A DNA stretch of 64,000 nt from Marivirga lumbricoides (GTDB lineage Bacteria > Bacteroidota > Bacteroidia > Cytophagales > Cyclobacteriaceae). The stretch is from contig NZ_BMEC01000010.1 of NCBI RefSeq assembly GCF_014636295.1, forward strand, positions 186,001-250,000. Reading direction: 5' to 3'. This document shows, piece by piece, positions 17,899 to 27,235 of this stretch; the stretch's first letter is position 1, and the number at the start of each line of letters is the position of its first letter. The notes below the pieces were generated by a model. That model made no database searches and was not told where the DNA came from. It saw only the letters and a list, made by a program, of their open reading frames with translations. Made by a program: the position numbers and the translations under genes.

Positions 17899-18819
17899 AT
17901 GATAAATGTTTATGTGGGCGATGAAACATCGTTTCTGAGGGCTGTGATTTTAGGAACTGCTAAAGGGGTTGGAGACGTTCCTAACATGGAAGATGCGTAT
18001 GATCCTAAATCAAAAGAGCACATTAAAGCAGGCACTTATCCGAAAGAAGATGATATGATTGAAGAAATGGAGGCTTTTGCCGAGATTCTGGAGAAATATG
18101 ATGTTAAAGTATACAGACCTGAGATTATTGGTAATTACAACCAGATTTTCTCCAGAGATATAGGTTTTGTAATTGAAGATAAATTTATAAAGCCTAGAAT
18201 TTTAAAGGACAGGGATGAGGAAATTCAGGGTATTCAGTATGTAATTGATCAAATTGCTCCGGAAAATATTCTGGATGTTCCTGATGATGGTAGAATTGAA
18301 GGGGGGGATGTTATGCCATGGAAAGATCATGTTTTTGTAGGCTATTCTGAACAGGAAGATTTTGGAAAATATATTGTCTCCCGAACCAACAGGGCAGGGC
18401 TTGAATTTTTACAAAAACAGTTCCCTAATAAAAAGGTAATAGGTTTTCAGCTAAAAAAATCTGATGAGGTAGCAAAAGATAATGCCTTGCACCTGGATTG
18501 TTGCTTTCAGCCAATTGGCCAAAATCAGGCTATTATTTATAAAGATGGCTTTAAGCTGGAAGAAGACTATCAATACCTCGTAAACTATTTTGGGGAAGAA
18601 AATTTAATTCACATCAACAGGGATGAAATGTATGAGATGAACTCAAATGTCTTTTCCATAAGTCCGAAGGTTGTAGTAGTAGAACAAAAATTTGATCGTT
18701 TGTCTAAAGTTTTGGAAGAAAGAGGCTTTACAGTTGAAAAAGTACCCTATGCTGAAATTTCTAAGATGGAAGGTTTATTAAGGTGTTCTACCTTACCACT
18801 AATCCGTGATAAAAATTAA
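17899..18819 (+). CDS. Amidinotransferase/arginine-hydrolase superfamily enzyme
   Basis: A 306-residue member of the guanidino-group-modifying superfamily (arginine deiminase, dimethylarginine hydrolase, arginine:glycine amidinotransferase). The catalytic set is visible: acidic pair in GRIEGGDVMPW, histidine in ALHLDCCFQ, and the nucleophilic cysteine C296 in EGLLRCSTLPL near the C-terminus. NYNQIFSRDIGFVIEDKF supplies the substrate-side aspartate. It is followed after 17 bases by a second superfamily member. Which reaction it runs (deimination, demethylamine release or amidine transfer) cannot be decided by eye. Confidence 0.8.
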   Translation: MINVYVGDETSFLRAVILGTAKGVGDVPNMEDAYDPKSKEHIKAGTYPKEDDMIEEMEAFAEILEKYDVKVYRPEIIGNYNQIFSRDIGFVIEDKFIKPRILKDRDEEIQGIQYVIDQIAPENILDVPDDGRIEGGDVMPWKDHVFVGYSEQEDFGKYIVSRTNRAGLEFLQKQFPNKKVIGFQLKKSDEVAKDNALHLDCCFQPIGQNQAIIYKDGFKLEEDYQYLVNYFGEENLIHINRDEMYEMNSNVFSISPKVVVVEQKFDRLSKVLEERGFTVEKVPYAEISKMEGLLRCSTLPLIRDKN

Positions 18820-18836
18820 ATAAAGATTGGTTTAAA

Positions 18837-19781
18837 ATGGAAAAGCAAAGCACTGATACCTTAATGATGATTAGGCCTATAAATTTTAGGCTTAATGAAC
18901 AGACGGCTGTCAATAATTATTATCAAAGAGTAATTGATGGTATTAAGCCGGAAGAGGTACAATATAAAGCTGTACAGGAATTTGACAGGTTTGTAGAAAA
19001 GCTGAGAGCAAAAAAGATAAGAGTAATTGTTATCGATGATACCGAAGATACTGACACGCCTGACTCAATTTTTCCGAATAATTGGATTTCATTTCATGGA
19101 GATGGCAGAGTAGGATTGTACCCCATGTTTGCGGAAAACAGAAGAGTTGAAAGAAGAAAAGATATTCTAAGAAAGCTACAGCAGAATTACGGACTAAAAA
19201 TTTCGGAAATAGAAGATTTTACTCCATACGAAGCAGAAGATAAATTCCTGGAAGGTACAGGAAGCATGATTTTGGATAGACCAAATAAAATAGTTTATGC
19301 AGCTATTTCTGTAAGGACCAACGAAAAAGTGCTTGAGGATTTTTGCCGTAAATTTAATTATAGAGCGGTAAAATTTGTAGCTAACCAAACTGTGGAGGGC
19401 AAGCGACTACCTATTTACCACACCAATGTAATGATGTGTGTGGCAGATAACTTCGCTATCCTTTGTGCCGAATCTATTGATGATGAAAAAGAAAGGAAGG
19501 CGGTAATAGAAAGTCTTGAAGTAACCGGTAAGGAAGTTATTGAAATATCTGAGCATCAAAAGCATCATTTTGCAGGCAATATGTTGCAGGTGAAATCTAT
19601 TGATGGAAAGCCTTATCTGGTAATGTCAGGTGCAGCTCTTCAGTCATTAAAAGATTTTCAAATTAAAAGTATTGAGAAATATTGTGAAATTATAAGTAGC
19701 TCTTTGGATACTATTGAAGCTTTAGGCGGAGGTAGTGCACGATGCATGATGGCAGAAGTATTTTTGCCAAAGTCCATATAA
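18837..19781 (+). CDS. ctlX: CtlX-type citrulline/arginine hydrolase family protein
   Basis: A 314-residue guanidino-modifying enzyme of the CtlX type, named after a Francisella citrulline ureidase. Motifs are MMIRPINFRLNEQT at the N-terminus, FPNNWISFH, KFLEGTGSMILDR, the catalytic histidine in PIYHTNVMMCVAD and the nucleophile C303 in GGGSARCMMAEVFLP. It differs clearly from its upstream neighbour, so the pair is not a recent duplication. It lies 31 bases before argS. CtlX proteins may hydrolyse citrulline to ornithine; the activity here is inferred from family only. Confidence 0.75.
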   Translation: MEKQSTDTLMMIRPINFRLNEQTAVNNYYQRVIDGIKPEEVQYKAVQEFDRFVEKLRAKKIRVIVIDDTEDTDTPDSIFPNNWISFHGDGRVGLYPMFAENRRVERRKDILRKLQQNYGLKISEIEDFTPYEAEDKFLEGTGSMILDRPNKIVYAAISVRTNEKVLEDFCRKFNYRAVKFVANQTVEGKRLPIYHTNVMMCVADNFAILCAESIDDEKERKAVIESLEVTGKEVIEISEHQKHHFAGNMLQVKSIDGKPYLVMSGAALQSLKDFQIKSIEKYCEIISSSLDTIEALGGGSARCMMAEVFLPKSI

Positions 19782-19812
19782 TTTCCATCTAAAAAAGAAT
19801 TAAAGAAAAACC

Positions 19813-21603
19813 ATGCTGAATATAGAAAAGGAACTTAAGAAGTTTACACTATCTGCATTTGAAGAATTATTTGATCAAAAAATTGAAGAAGATTTACTGA
19901 ATTTTCAACCCACAAGAAAAGAGTTTGAAGGCAGTCACACATTAGTTTGTTTTCCTTTAGGGCGGTTTTCAAAACTCAATCCGGAGCAGACAGGAGAAAA
20001 ATTAGGAAGCTATCTTAAAGAGAAAACATCCCTGGTAGCTAACTATAACGTGGTAAAAGGGTTTCTGAATTTAAGTATTTCAGATGCCATATGGATTCAA
20101 CTGGCAGCTGATATTTACTCAACTTCCTCCTATGGGTTTAAAAAGCCAGATGGAAGGGAAGTGATGGTAGAATATTCCTCTCCTAATACCAATAAACCAT
20201 TGCACCTGGGGCACCTTAGAAATAATTTTTTAGGTTACTCAGTTTCTGAAATTTTAAAAGCAAATGGAAATACTGTACATAAAGTACAGATTATAAATGA
20301 TCGTGGAATTCACATCTGTAAATCCATGGTGGCCTGGCAAAAGTTTGGGGAGGGGGAAACACCTGAATCTGCTGGAATGAAAGGAGATAAGCTGGTAGGT
20401 AAATATTATGTAATCTTTGACCAGAAATACAAAGAGCAGATTAAAGCATTAGTAGAAGAGGGTAAGGCTCAGGAAGAAGCAGAAAAGATTGCTCCTATAA
20501 TGTTGGAAGCGCAGGAAATGCTACTTAAATGGGAGCAGAATGAAGCTGAGGTGGTAGCGCTGTGGGAGAAGATGAATAGTTGGGTTTATAAAGGATTTGA
20601 TGCTACTTACAGAACTATGGGAGTAGATTTCGATAAGCTTTATTACGAATCACAGACTTACTCTTTAGGAAAACAAGAGGTATTAAAAGCATTGGATCAG
20701 GGATTGCTTTTCAAAAAAGAAGATGGCTCCATTTGGATTGACTTGAAAGAGGAAGGGCTGGATGAAAAGCTGTTGTTGAGAAAGGATGGAACTTCTGTGT
20801 ACATGACACAAGATATAGGTACTGCTATTTTACGCTACAGGGACTTCCCAAGTATATCGCAACAGATTTATACTGTTGGAAATGAGCAGGAGTATCATTT
20901 TAAGGTATTGTTTACCATTCTGGATAAAATGGGTTATGAATGGGCCAAAAGCTGCTATCATTTAGCTTATGGAATGGTGGATTTACCTTCCGGGAAAATG
21001 AAATCACGGGAGGGAACGGTGGTAGATGCGGATGATTTAATGCAGGATATGTTTGATACTGCCCGCCAAAGAACCGATGAATTAGGCAAAATTGAAGGTT
21101 TCACATCAGAAGAAGCAGAAAAGCTCTACAAGGATTTAGGTCTGGGCGCTTTAAAATACTATTTACTAAGAGTGGACCCTGTAAAAAGAATGCTATTTAA
21201 CCCTGAAGAATCCATAGATTTCCAGGGGAATACAGGGCCTTTCATTCAATATGTACATGCTAGAATCTGTGCTCTATTAAGAAAAGCCAAACAATTAGGT
21301 GTAACTCCTGAAGTTTCTACCGATTTAAATCAATTAGAACCATCGGAGCTTTTTGTGATGAATCTGTTACAAGACTTTCCTTCAAAAATAGAAGAGGCAG
21401 CCAATGCTTATGCACCTTCCGTAATTGCCAATTATGTGTATGAATTAGCTAAAGCATACAATCGGTTTTATTCAGAGGTTTCAATTTTTAATGAAGAAGA
21501 TAAAGCAGCTTTGGCTTTTAGAATCGCTTTCTCAGAAATGGTAGCGAGAGTAATTAAAGCTTCCATGCAGCTTTTAGGTATAAATGTGCCCGAAAAAATG
21601 TAG
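19813..21603 (+). CDS. argS: Arginyl-tRNA synthetase
   Basis: Class I synthetase charging tRNA-Arg. The N-terminal Add1 domain (1-110) is followed by VEYSSPNTNKPLHLGHLRNN, containing the HIGH-type motif HLGH, and by KVQIINDRGIHICKSM. The KMSKS-equivalent is SGKMKSREGTVVDADDL, and the C-terminal anticodon domain has GPFIQYVHARICALLRKA and a late ANYVYELAKAYNRFY. Length 596 is normal. Its place right after two arginine-modifying enzymes suggests shared response to arginine supply, or simple adjacency. Confidence 0.96.
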   Translation: MLNIEKELKKFTLSAFEELFDQKIEEDLLNFQPTRKEFEGSHTLVCFPLGRFSKLNPEQTGEKLGSYLKEKTSLVANYNVVKGFLNLSISDAIWIQLAADIYSTSSYGFKKPDGREVMVEYSSPNTNKPLHLGHLRNNFLGYSVSEILKANGNTVHKVQIINDRGIHICKSMVAWQKFGEGETPESAGMKGDKLVGKYYVIFDQKYKEQIKALVEEGKAQEEAEKIAPIMLEAQEMLLKWEQNEAEVVALWEKMNSWVYKGFDATYRTMGVDFDKLYYESQTYSLGKQEVLKALDQGLLFKKEDGSIWIDLKEEGLDEKLLLRKDGTSVYMTQDIGTAILRYRDFPSISQQIYTVGNEQEYHFKVLFTILDKMGYEWAKSCYHLAYGMVDLPSGKMKSREGTVVDADDLMQDMFDTARQRTDELGKIEGFTSEEAEKLYKDLGLGALKYYLLRVDPVKRMLFNPEESIDFQGNTGPFIQYVHARICALLRKAKQLGVTPEVSTDLNQLEPSELFVMNLLQDFPSKIEEAANAYAPSVIANYVYELAKAYNRFYSEVSIFNEEDKAALAFRIAFSEMVARVIKASMQLLGINVPEKM

Positions 21604-21657
21604 TGGACAAGCTTGTAGCTGAAACAGTAAATAATGAATGTAGTTTAAAGGTCTAGA

Positions 21658-22185
21658 ATGAAAAAGTATATTCTTTTACTGTTTCAGCTTTTATTATTTT
21701 ATAACAATACTTCATTTTCGCAGTCAAAACAGAAAGAAATGAGCATTTACGATTTTCAAATACAGTCTATCTCTGGAGAAATAGTTGATTTTTCAGACTA
21801 CAAAGGCAAAAAAATATTAATAGTAAACACCGCATCTGAATGTGGTTACACTCCTCAATATGCTGATTTACAATTAGTGTATGAGAGTTTCAAAGAACAA
21901 CTTCAGGTTTTAGGTTTTCCTGCTAATAATTTTGGAGGACAGGAGCCGGGATCGGATAGTCAGATAGCTACATTCTGTGAAAAAAACTATGGAGTAGAAT
22001 TCCCTATGTTTGCCAAAATGGATGTGGTAGGTGAAAATCAGCATCCATTGTTTGTTTGGCTTAAGGAAAAAACTGGCAAGGAACCGACCTGGAATTTTTG
22101 TAAGTATTTGATTTCCGAGGATGGAAAAGAAGTGAGCTTTTATCCATCATCAGTTAATCCTGGTGAAATTGCAGAAAAATTATAA
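21658..22185 (+). CDS. Exported glutathione peroxidase-like peroxidase
   Basis: A thiol peroxidase of the GPx fold that in bacteria normally uses thioredoxin. The signal peptide MKKYILLLFQLLLFYNNTSFSQ places it in the periplasm. Catalytic Cys is in NTASECGYTPQY, the glutamine in GFPANNFGGQEPG, the tryptophan/asparagine in TWNFCKY; the second cysteine in IATFCEKNYGVEFPMF is the likely resolving residue. It precedes menA by 8 bases. Exported GPx suggests protection against envelope peroxides. Confidence 0.88.
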   Translation: MKKYILLLFQLLLFYNNTSFSQSKQKEMSIYDFQIQSISGEIVDFSDYKGKKILIVNTASECGYTPQYADLQLVYESFKEQLQVLGFPANNFGGQEPGSDSQIATFCEKNYGVEFPMFAKMDVVGENQHPLFVWLKEKTGKEPTWNFCKYLISEDGKEVSFYPSSVNPGEIAEKL

Positions 22186-22193
22186 TACCACGC

Positions 22194-23087
22194 ATGCTGA
22201 AACATTGGATTGAAGCTTTTAGGTTACGTACACTTCCGCTGGCTTTGGCCTGCATAGGAATGGGCAGCTTTTTAGCAGCTTTTTTCTCCACATTCAATTG
22301 GATTGTATGTGTGCTAAGTTTAATCACAACTTTATTTTTACAGATTCTCTCTAATTTGGCTAATGATTATGGAGATTCAGTGCACGGTGCAGACAGTGCA
22401 GATAGGGAAGGACCTGGTAGAGCCGTACAGCAAGGGGTCATAAGTGCTTCTTCCATGAAGCGAGCAATTATTATCTGTGCTGTTTTGTCATTTATTAGTG
22501 GCTTGCTTTTACTTCATTTCGCTGTAGGGATAGGCTCAAACACATTTTTTGCATTCTTAGGAATGGGTTTATTAGCTATTCTTGCTGCAGTAGCTTATAC
22601 CAATGGGAAGCGGCCTTATGGATATCTTGGGCTGGGGGATGTTTTTGTTTTTCTTTTCTTTGGATTAGTAGGAGTTGTGGGAACTTATTTTCTTCATGCG
22701 GAATCCATTGAACCTACTGTGTTTTTACCAGCTATAGCATGTGGTTTTTTAGCTACAGGAGTTTTAAATGTAAATAATATCAGAGACATAAAATCGGATG
22801 AATTAGCAGGCAAAAGAAGCATTCCGGTAAGATTAGGTCAAAAAAATGCTAAAATATACCATATTGCATTAATAGTTTCGGCATGGGTAGCAATTGGAAT
22901 TTTTATTTTTATCAACTACGTTTCTCAGTGGAATTTTTTGCTTTTTTTATCATTTCCGCTTTTTGTTTACCATCTGATTATTCTATGGAAAAGCAATAAA
23001 AGTAGTGAAATAGACCCATTGTTAAAACAGCTAGCCCTATCCTCACTTTTTTTTGTGCTTGCGTTCGGATTTGGAATTGTACTTTAG
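22194..23087 (+). CDS. menA: 1,4-dihydroxy-2-naphthoate polyprenyltransferase
   Basis: UbiA-family membrane prenyltransferase attaching the isoprenoid chain to DHNA in menaquinone synthesis. It has about eight transmembrane helices; the first aspartate-rich motif is NDYGDSVHGADSAD and the second is NNIRDIKSDELAGKRS. The sequence TLPLALACIGMGSFLAA at the start is characteristic of MenA. Length 297 is typical. It links functionally to the menaquinone-type SdhC and the isoprenoid genes dxs and ispH in this window. Confidence 0.93.
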   Translation: MLKHWIEAFRLRTLPLALACIGMGSFLAAFFSTFNWIVCVLSLITTLFLQILSNLANDYGDSVHGADSADREGPGRAVQQGVISASSMKRAIIICAVLSFISGLLLLHFAVGIGSNTFFAFLGMGLLAILAAVAYTNGKRPYGYLGLGDVFVFLFFGLVGVVGTYFLHAESIEPTVFLPAIACGFLATGVLNVNNIRDIKSDELAGKRSIPVRLGQKNAKIYHIALIVSAWVAIGIFIFINYVSQWNFLLFLSFPLFVYHLIILWKSNKSSEIDPLLKQLALSSLFFVLAFGFGIVL

Positions 23088-23271
23088 CAGATGTAATTTA
23101 CTTCTGAAATTAGTTATATCATTTACTGCTAAGAATCGTATACTTATTAAACTTAATCGAAACATAAACCATGAAATGAATATAAATTTCTTCGAATCCT
23201 TACTATACCAACCAAGGATGAACAAAATTTATTGAATTCCATGTGACAACTAAAAAATTAACTATACACAC

Positions 23272-24126
23272 ATGAAAAGAATACTCGTACCTACTGATTT
23301 TTCTGAACAAGCGGAATCAGCTTTAAACATTGCGGCAGAAATAGCCAAAAAAGGAAATATCGAATTGATTTTATTGCACGTAGTAGAAATTCCGGGCACC
23401 CAGCCCTCTTTCAATGTTACTGGTGAGGCATCCTCTACTTATGGTGATGGCATGGAAGGTGTTTTTGTGATGAAAATGTTGGAAAGAGGAAAACAGAAAT
23501 TAAGTGAATTAAGTAATTCTGCTATTCTTGAAGGCGTAAATCTGAAAACTGAGTTAAAAGCCGGTAATGCATACTACAATATTTCAAGTATTGTAAATGA
23601 GCTTGAGCCTGATTTAATAGTAATGGGGACAAGTGGTAGCACAGGTGCGGAAGAACTTTTAATAGGTTCCAATGCTGAAAAAGTGGTAAGAAATGCTAAA
23701 TGCCCTGTTCTTACTTTAAAGGAGAAAATTAGCCTTGAAAAGATAAATAATGTAGTATTTGCAAGTGCACTCAAACATGATGACCTCGGTATAATAAAAA
23801 GTTTAAAGCAAATTTTAGAGCTCTCGAATGCTAAAATTCATTTATTGAAGGTTAATACACCAAATAACTTTGAATCCACTTCTTCTATGCATACAAAGAT
23901 GGATGAATATATGCATAAAAATGGCTTGGATGCAGATAAGCATATTTATAATGCCTCAAATGAGGAGGAAGGTATATTGGAATTCTCTAAGGAAAACAAT
24001 GTTGATCTGATTGCAATGGGTACTCACGGAAGAAAAGGTTTAATGCATTTGCTAAGCGGCAGTATTGCGGAAGATGTAGTAAATCATAGCAAACGCCCTG
24101 TTCTTACTTTTAAGATAGCAGATTGA
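23272..24126 (+). CDS. Tandem universal stress protein
   Basis: A 284-residue protein with two Usp domains. The first runs from RILVPTDFSEQAESALNIAAEIA to IVMGTSGSTGAEELLIGSNAEKVVRNAKCPVLTL; the second, more divergent at its start, ends in IAMGTHGRKGLMHLLSGSIAEDVVNHSKRPVLTF. The GxxGxxx(9)GS ATP-loop is present in both, complete in the second. Such proteins bind ATP and help survival under stress, with partners unknown. It is followed by a strong terminator, so it is a single-gene unit after a 184-base gap that holds no clear gene. Confidence 0.9.
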   Translation: MKRILVPTDFSEQAESALNIAAEIAKKGNIELILLHVVEIPGTQPSFNVTGEASSTYGDGMEGVFVMKMLERGKQKLSELSNSAILEGVNLKTELKAGNAYYNISSIVNELEPDLIVMGTSGSTGAEELLIGSNAEKVVRNAKCPVLTLKEKISLEKINNVVFASALKHDDLGIIKSLKQILELSNAKIHLLKVNTPNNFESTSSMHTKMDEYMHKNGLDADKHIYNASNEEEGILEFSKENNVDLIAMGTHGRKGLMHLLSGSIAEDVVNHSKRPVLTFKIAD

Positions 24127-24148
24127 TTAAAATCTTATACTTACTATA

Positions 24149-24184
24149 AGCTCGAAGCTGTTTAATTAGCTTCGGGCTTTTTTT
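24149..24184 (+). terminator. Rho-independent terminator after usp
   Basis: AGCTCGAAGCT (24149-24159) pairs with AGCTTCGGGCT (24168-24178), one G-T wobble, followed by a run of seven T. It lies 23 bases after the usp stop. Confidence 0.85.
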
Positions 24185-24292
24185 ATGTGTCGAAAGGTAC
24201 TTGCTATTTAAACCAGGTCCAGCATTCCAAAAAGCTGAAAGTTTTCCTACCTTTAAAAACTGATTATAAATTATAATAATATTTAACACTTC

Positions 24293-27100
24293 ATGAGTAA
24301 GCCGGATAAAAAACTCTTCCTTTTAGATGCAATGGCATTAATTTACAGAGCGCATTTTGCCTTCAGTAAGAACCCAAGAATTAACTCTAAAGGTCTGAAT
24401 ACAGGAGCAGCTTTAGGATTTACCAATTCGTTGCTGGAAATTTTAAAAAAGGAAAAGCCTACTCATATTGGTGTTGCTTTCGATACCAGTGCACCTACCT
24501 TTCGCCATATAGAATTCCCTGATTATAAGGCCCAGCGGGAGGAACAGCCTGAAGATATTCGTGTGGCCATTCCTTATGTGAAAAAAATTGTGGAAGCATT
24601 CAATATTCCTGTTCTGGTCATGGATGGTTATGAGGCAGATGATATTATTGGAACAATTGCAAAACAGGCTGCCGATGAAGGTTTTGAAGTATTTATGATG
24701 ACGCCCGATAAGGATTATGCCCAGTTAGTTCAGGAGCATGTTTATTTATATAAACCCTCCTTTATGGGAAATGGGGTTGATGTTTTAGGTATCCCTGAAG
24801 TCCTCAAAAAGTTTGAAATAGAAAGAGTAGAACAGGTAATTGATATTTTAGGGTTGGAAGGCGATGTATCTGACAATATTCCTGGCATTCCGGGAGTAGG
24901 TAAGAAAACAGCTATAAAGTTTCTAAAAGAATATGGCTCTGTGGAAGGCTTACTGGAAAATACTGCTGATTTAAAAGGAAAGATGAAAGAGAAAGTAGAA
25001 GCTTTTAAGGAGCAGGCTTTACTTTCTAAAAGGTTAGCCACTATTAAAGTTGATGTACCTATAGATTATGAACCTGAGAAGCTTATATATGATGGGCCAA
25101 AGGAAGATGAATTAAGAGCACTTTTTGATGAATTGGAATTTCGAACTTTGATGAAGCGTGTACTCGGTGAAGAGCCAGTGGCAGCTAAATCTTCATCAAG
25201 CGCAAAAGTGGATCCTGCTCAGATTTCTATGTTTACGGATTCCCCTGAAGATAACGCACTTTCTGAGGAAGAGCCTCCGAAAGAAAAAATGACCATTCTT
25301 AACACTGCTCATGACTACCATCTTATCGATACAGAAGAATTAAGGAAAGATTTAATCTATTACCTTTCCATACAGGATGAATTTTGCTTTGATACAGAAA
25401 CCACTGATTTAGAGCCTAAAGATGCGCAATTAGTCGGTTTGGCTTTTGCCTATGTAGTGGGGGAAGCTTACTATGTACCAATTCCTGCAGACCAGAAGGA
25501 AGCACAGAAAATTGTAGATGAATTTAAAGAAGTACTTGAAAATGACAAGATTGTTAAAATCGGTCAAAATCTTAAGTACGATATTCAGGTAATGCGCAAT
25601 TATAACGTTAACCTAAAGGGAAAAATGTTTGACACCATGCTGGCGCATTATCTGCTTGATCCTGAAACCAGGCATAATATGGATGCTTTAGCTGAAAACT
25701 ATCTTAACTATACTCCGGTTTCAATTACAGAATTAATAGGTAAGAAAGGTGTTAAGCAAGGGAATATGCGTGATGTGGATGTCAAGGATGTGGTGGAATA
25801 TGCAGGAGAAGATGCTGACATCACCTTACAACTTAAGCATGTTTTAGAAAAAGATATTAAAGCCAATGAGCTGGAGCATTTACTGCATGAGGTAGAAGAG
25901 CCTCTCTCCTACGTTTTAGCAGATATGGAATACGAAGGCGTAAAAATTGATGAGAAAGCTCTGGCTGTTATGTCAAAAGAGTTGGAAAAGTCTGCTGCTG
26001 ACATCCAGGCCGAAATTTTTGAAATAGCCGGGCAGGAATTTAATATTGCTTCGCCTAAACAACTGGGGGAAATCCTTTTTGATAAAATGAAGTTGGTGGA
26101 TAAGCCAAAGAAAACAAAATCCGGGCAGTATGCTACAGGTGAAGAAATACTTTCAAAATTAGCTAATGAGCATGCTATAGCAGCTAAAATTCTTGAATTT
26201 CGAGAGTATCAAAAGCTGAAATCTACCTATGTGGATGCGCTACCTAAGCTAATTAGCAAAGTAGATGGAAGAGTGCACACTGACTACCGGCAGGCTGTTG
26301 CTGCAACAGGTCGATTAAGCTCCAATAATCCTAACCTTCAGAATATCCCTATAAGAACGGAAAAGGGAAGGCTAATCAGGAAAGCTTTTGTATCCCGCAA
26401 CGAAGATTACCTTTTAATGTCTGCGGATTACTCTCAAATAGAACTTCGGATAATGGCTGCTTTTTCCAAAGATGAGGCCATGATGGAAGCTTTTAAAAAT
26501 GGCAGAGATATCCATTCCACCACAGCGGCTAAAGTATTTGGAGTAGCGCTTGAGGATGTTGATCCGGGTATGAGAAGGAAGGCCAAAGAGGTGAATTTTG
26601 GTATTATTTATGGTATTTCTGCCTTTGGATTAGCTCAAAACCTAAATATTTCCCGTACCGAAGCTTCAGATATTATTAAAGCCTACTTTAAAGAGTTTCC
26701 GAATGTAAGTGCTTATATGAATGAGTGTGTGGAAGAGGCGAGGAAAAACGAATATGTAAAGACTATTCTGGGAAGGAAACGGTTTTTAAGAGATATCAAT
26801 TCCAGAAATCAAACGGTAAGAGGATACGCAGAACGAAATGCTATTAATGCACCGATCCAGGGTAGCGCAGCTGATATGATTAAGCTTGCTATGATTAATA
26901 TTCATAACTGGATGAAAAAGGAACAGTTAAAGTCCAGAATGATTATGCAGGTACATGATGAATTGATTTTTGATGTGCATAAAGATGAATTGGAGCTGCT
27001 AAAGGAGAAAGTAGTTCACTTTATGAAAACAGCAATGGATCTTGAAGTGCCTATGGATATTGGTGTTGGTGTGGCCGATAATTGGATGGATGCCCACTAA
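24293..27100 (+). CDS. polA: DNA polymerase I
   Basis: Full-length 935-residue Pol I for repair and Okazaki processing. Residues 1-290 are the 5'-3' flap nuclease (LLDAMALIYRAHFAF, GYEADDIIGTIA, GDVSDNIPGIPGVGKKTA). The 3'-5' exonuclease domain has an intact FDTETTDL and VKIGQNLKYD, so proofreading is probably active. The polymerase domain shows TGRLSSNNPNLQNIP, DYSQIELRIMAAFS (motif A), RRKAKEVNFGIIYGISAFGL (motif B) and MQVHDELIFD (motif C). A glutamate-rich linker sits around 300-330. It is a stand-alone gene. Confidence 0.97.
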   Translation: MSKPDKKLFLLDAMALIYRAHFAFSKNPRINSKGLNTGAALGFTNSLLEILKKEKPTHIGVAFDTSAPTFRHIEFPDYKAQREEQPEDIRVAIPYVKKIVEAFNIPVLVMDGYEADDIIGTIAKQAADEGFEVFMMTPDKDYAQLVQEHVYLYKPSFMGNGVDVLGIPEVLKKFEIERVEQVIDILGLEGDVSDNIPGIPGVGKKTAIKFLKEYGSVEGLLENTADLKGKMKEKVEAFKEQALLSKRLATIKVDVPIDYEPEKLIYDGPKEDELRALFDELEFRTLMKRVLGEEPVAAKSSSSAKVDPAQISMFTDSPEDNALSEEEPPKEKMTILNTAHDYHLIDTEELRKDLIYYLSIQDEFCFDTETTDLEPKDAQLVGLAFAYVVGEAYYVPIPADQKEAQKIVDEFKEVLENDKIVKIGQNLKYDIQVMRNYNVNLKGKMFDTMLAHYLLDPETRHNMDALAENYLNYTPVSITELIGKKGVKQGNMRDVDVKDVVEYAGEDADITLQLKHVLEKDIKANELEHLLHEVEEPLSYVLADMEYEGVKIDEKALAVMSKELEKSAADIQAEIFEIAGQEFNIASPKQLGEILFDKMKLVDKPKKTKSGQYATGEEILSKLANEHAIAAKILEFREYQKLKSTYVDALPKLISKVDGRVHTDYRQAVAATGRLSSNNPNLQNIPIRTEKGRLIRKAFVSRNEDYLLMSADYSQIELRIMAAFSKDEAMMEAFKNGRDIHSTTAAKVFGVALEDVDPGMRRKAKEVNFGIIYGISAFGLAQNLNISRTEASDIIKAYFKEFPNVSAYMNECVEEARKNEYVKTILGRKRFLRDINSRNQTVRGYAERNAINAPIQGSAADMIKLAMINIHNWMKKEQLKSRMIMQVHDELIFDVHKDELELLKEKVVHFMKTAMDLEVPMDIGVGVADNWMDAH

Positions 27101-27235
27101 TTAAGGTAGTACATAAATTTATTAGTGCTATTTTTAATGCACAAAGAGAGCAATACCACTTATTCAACAATAGATTGATCTAAATTAATTGATCATTTTG
27201 CGATTATAATAAAGTTATAAAATAAAACTAACCAT

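Noticed and set aside
23175-23215. Possible tRNA T-arm (TTCGAATCC) in the menA-usp gap
   Set aside because: No matching acceptor, D or anticodon stems can be folded around it; the surroundings are plain AT-rich sequence, and the apparent 60-residue frames there have no protein character.
24742-25041. 99-residue minus-strand frame inside polA
   Set aside because: It is a shadow of the polA reading frame, with no domain or start signal; the same holds for other opposite-strand frames inside sdhA, sdhB and the M20 gene.
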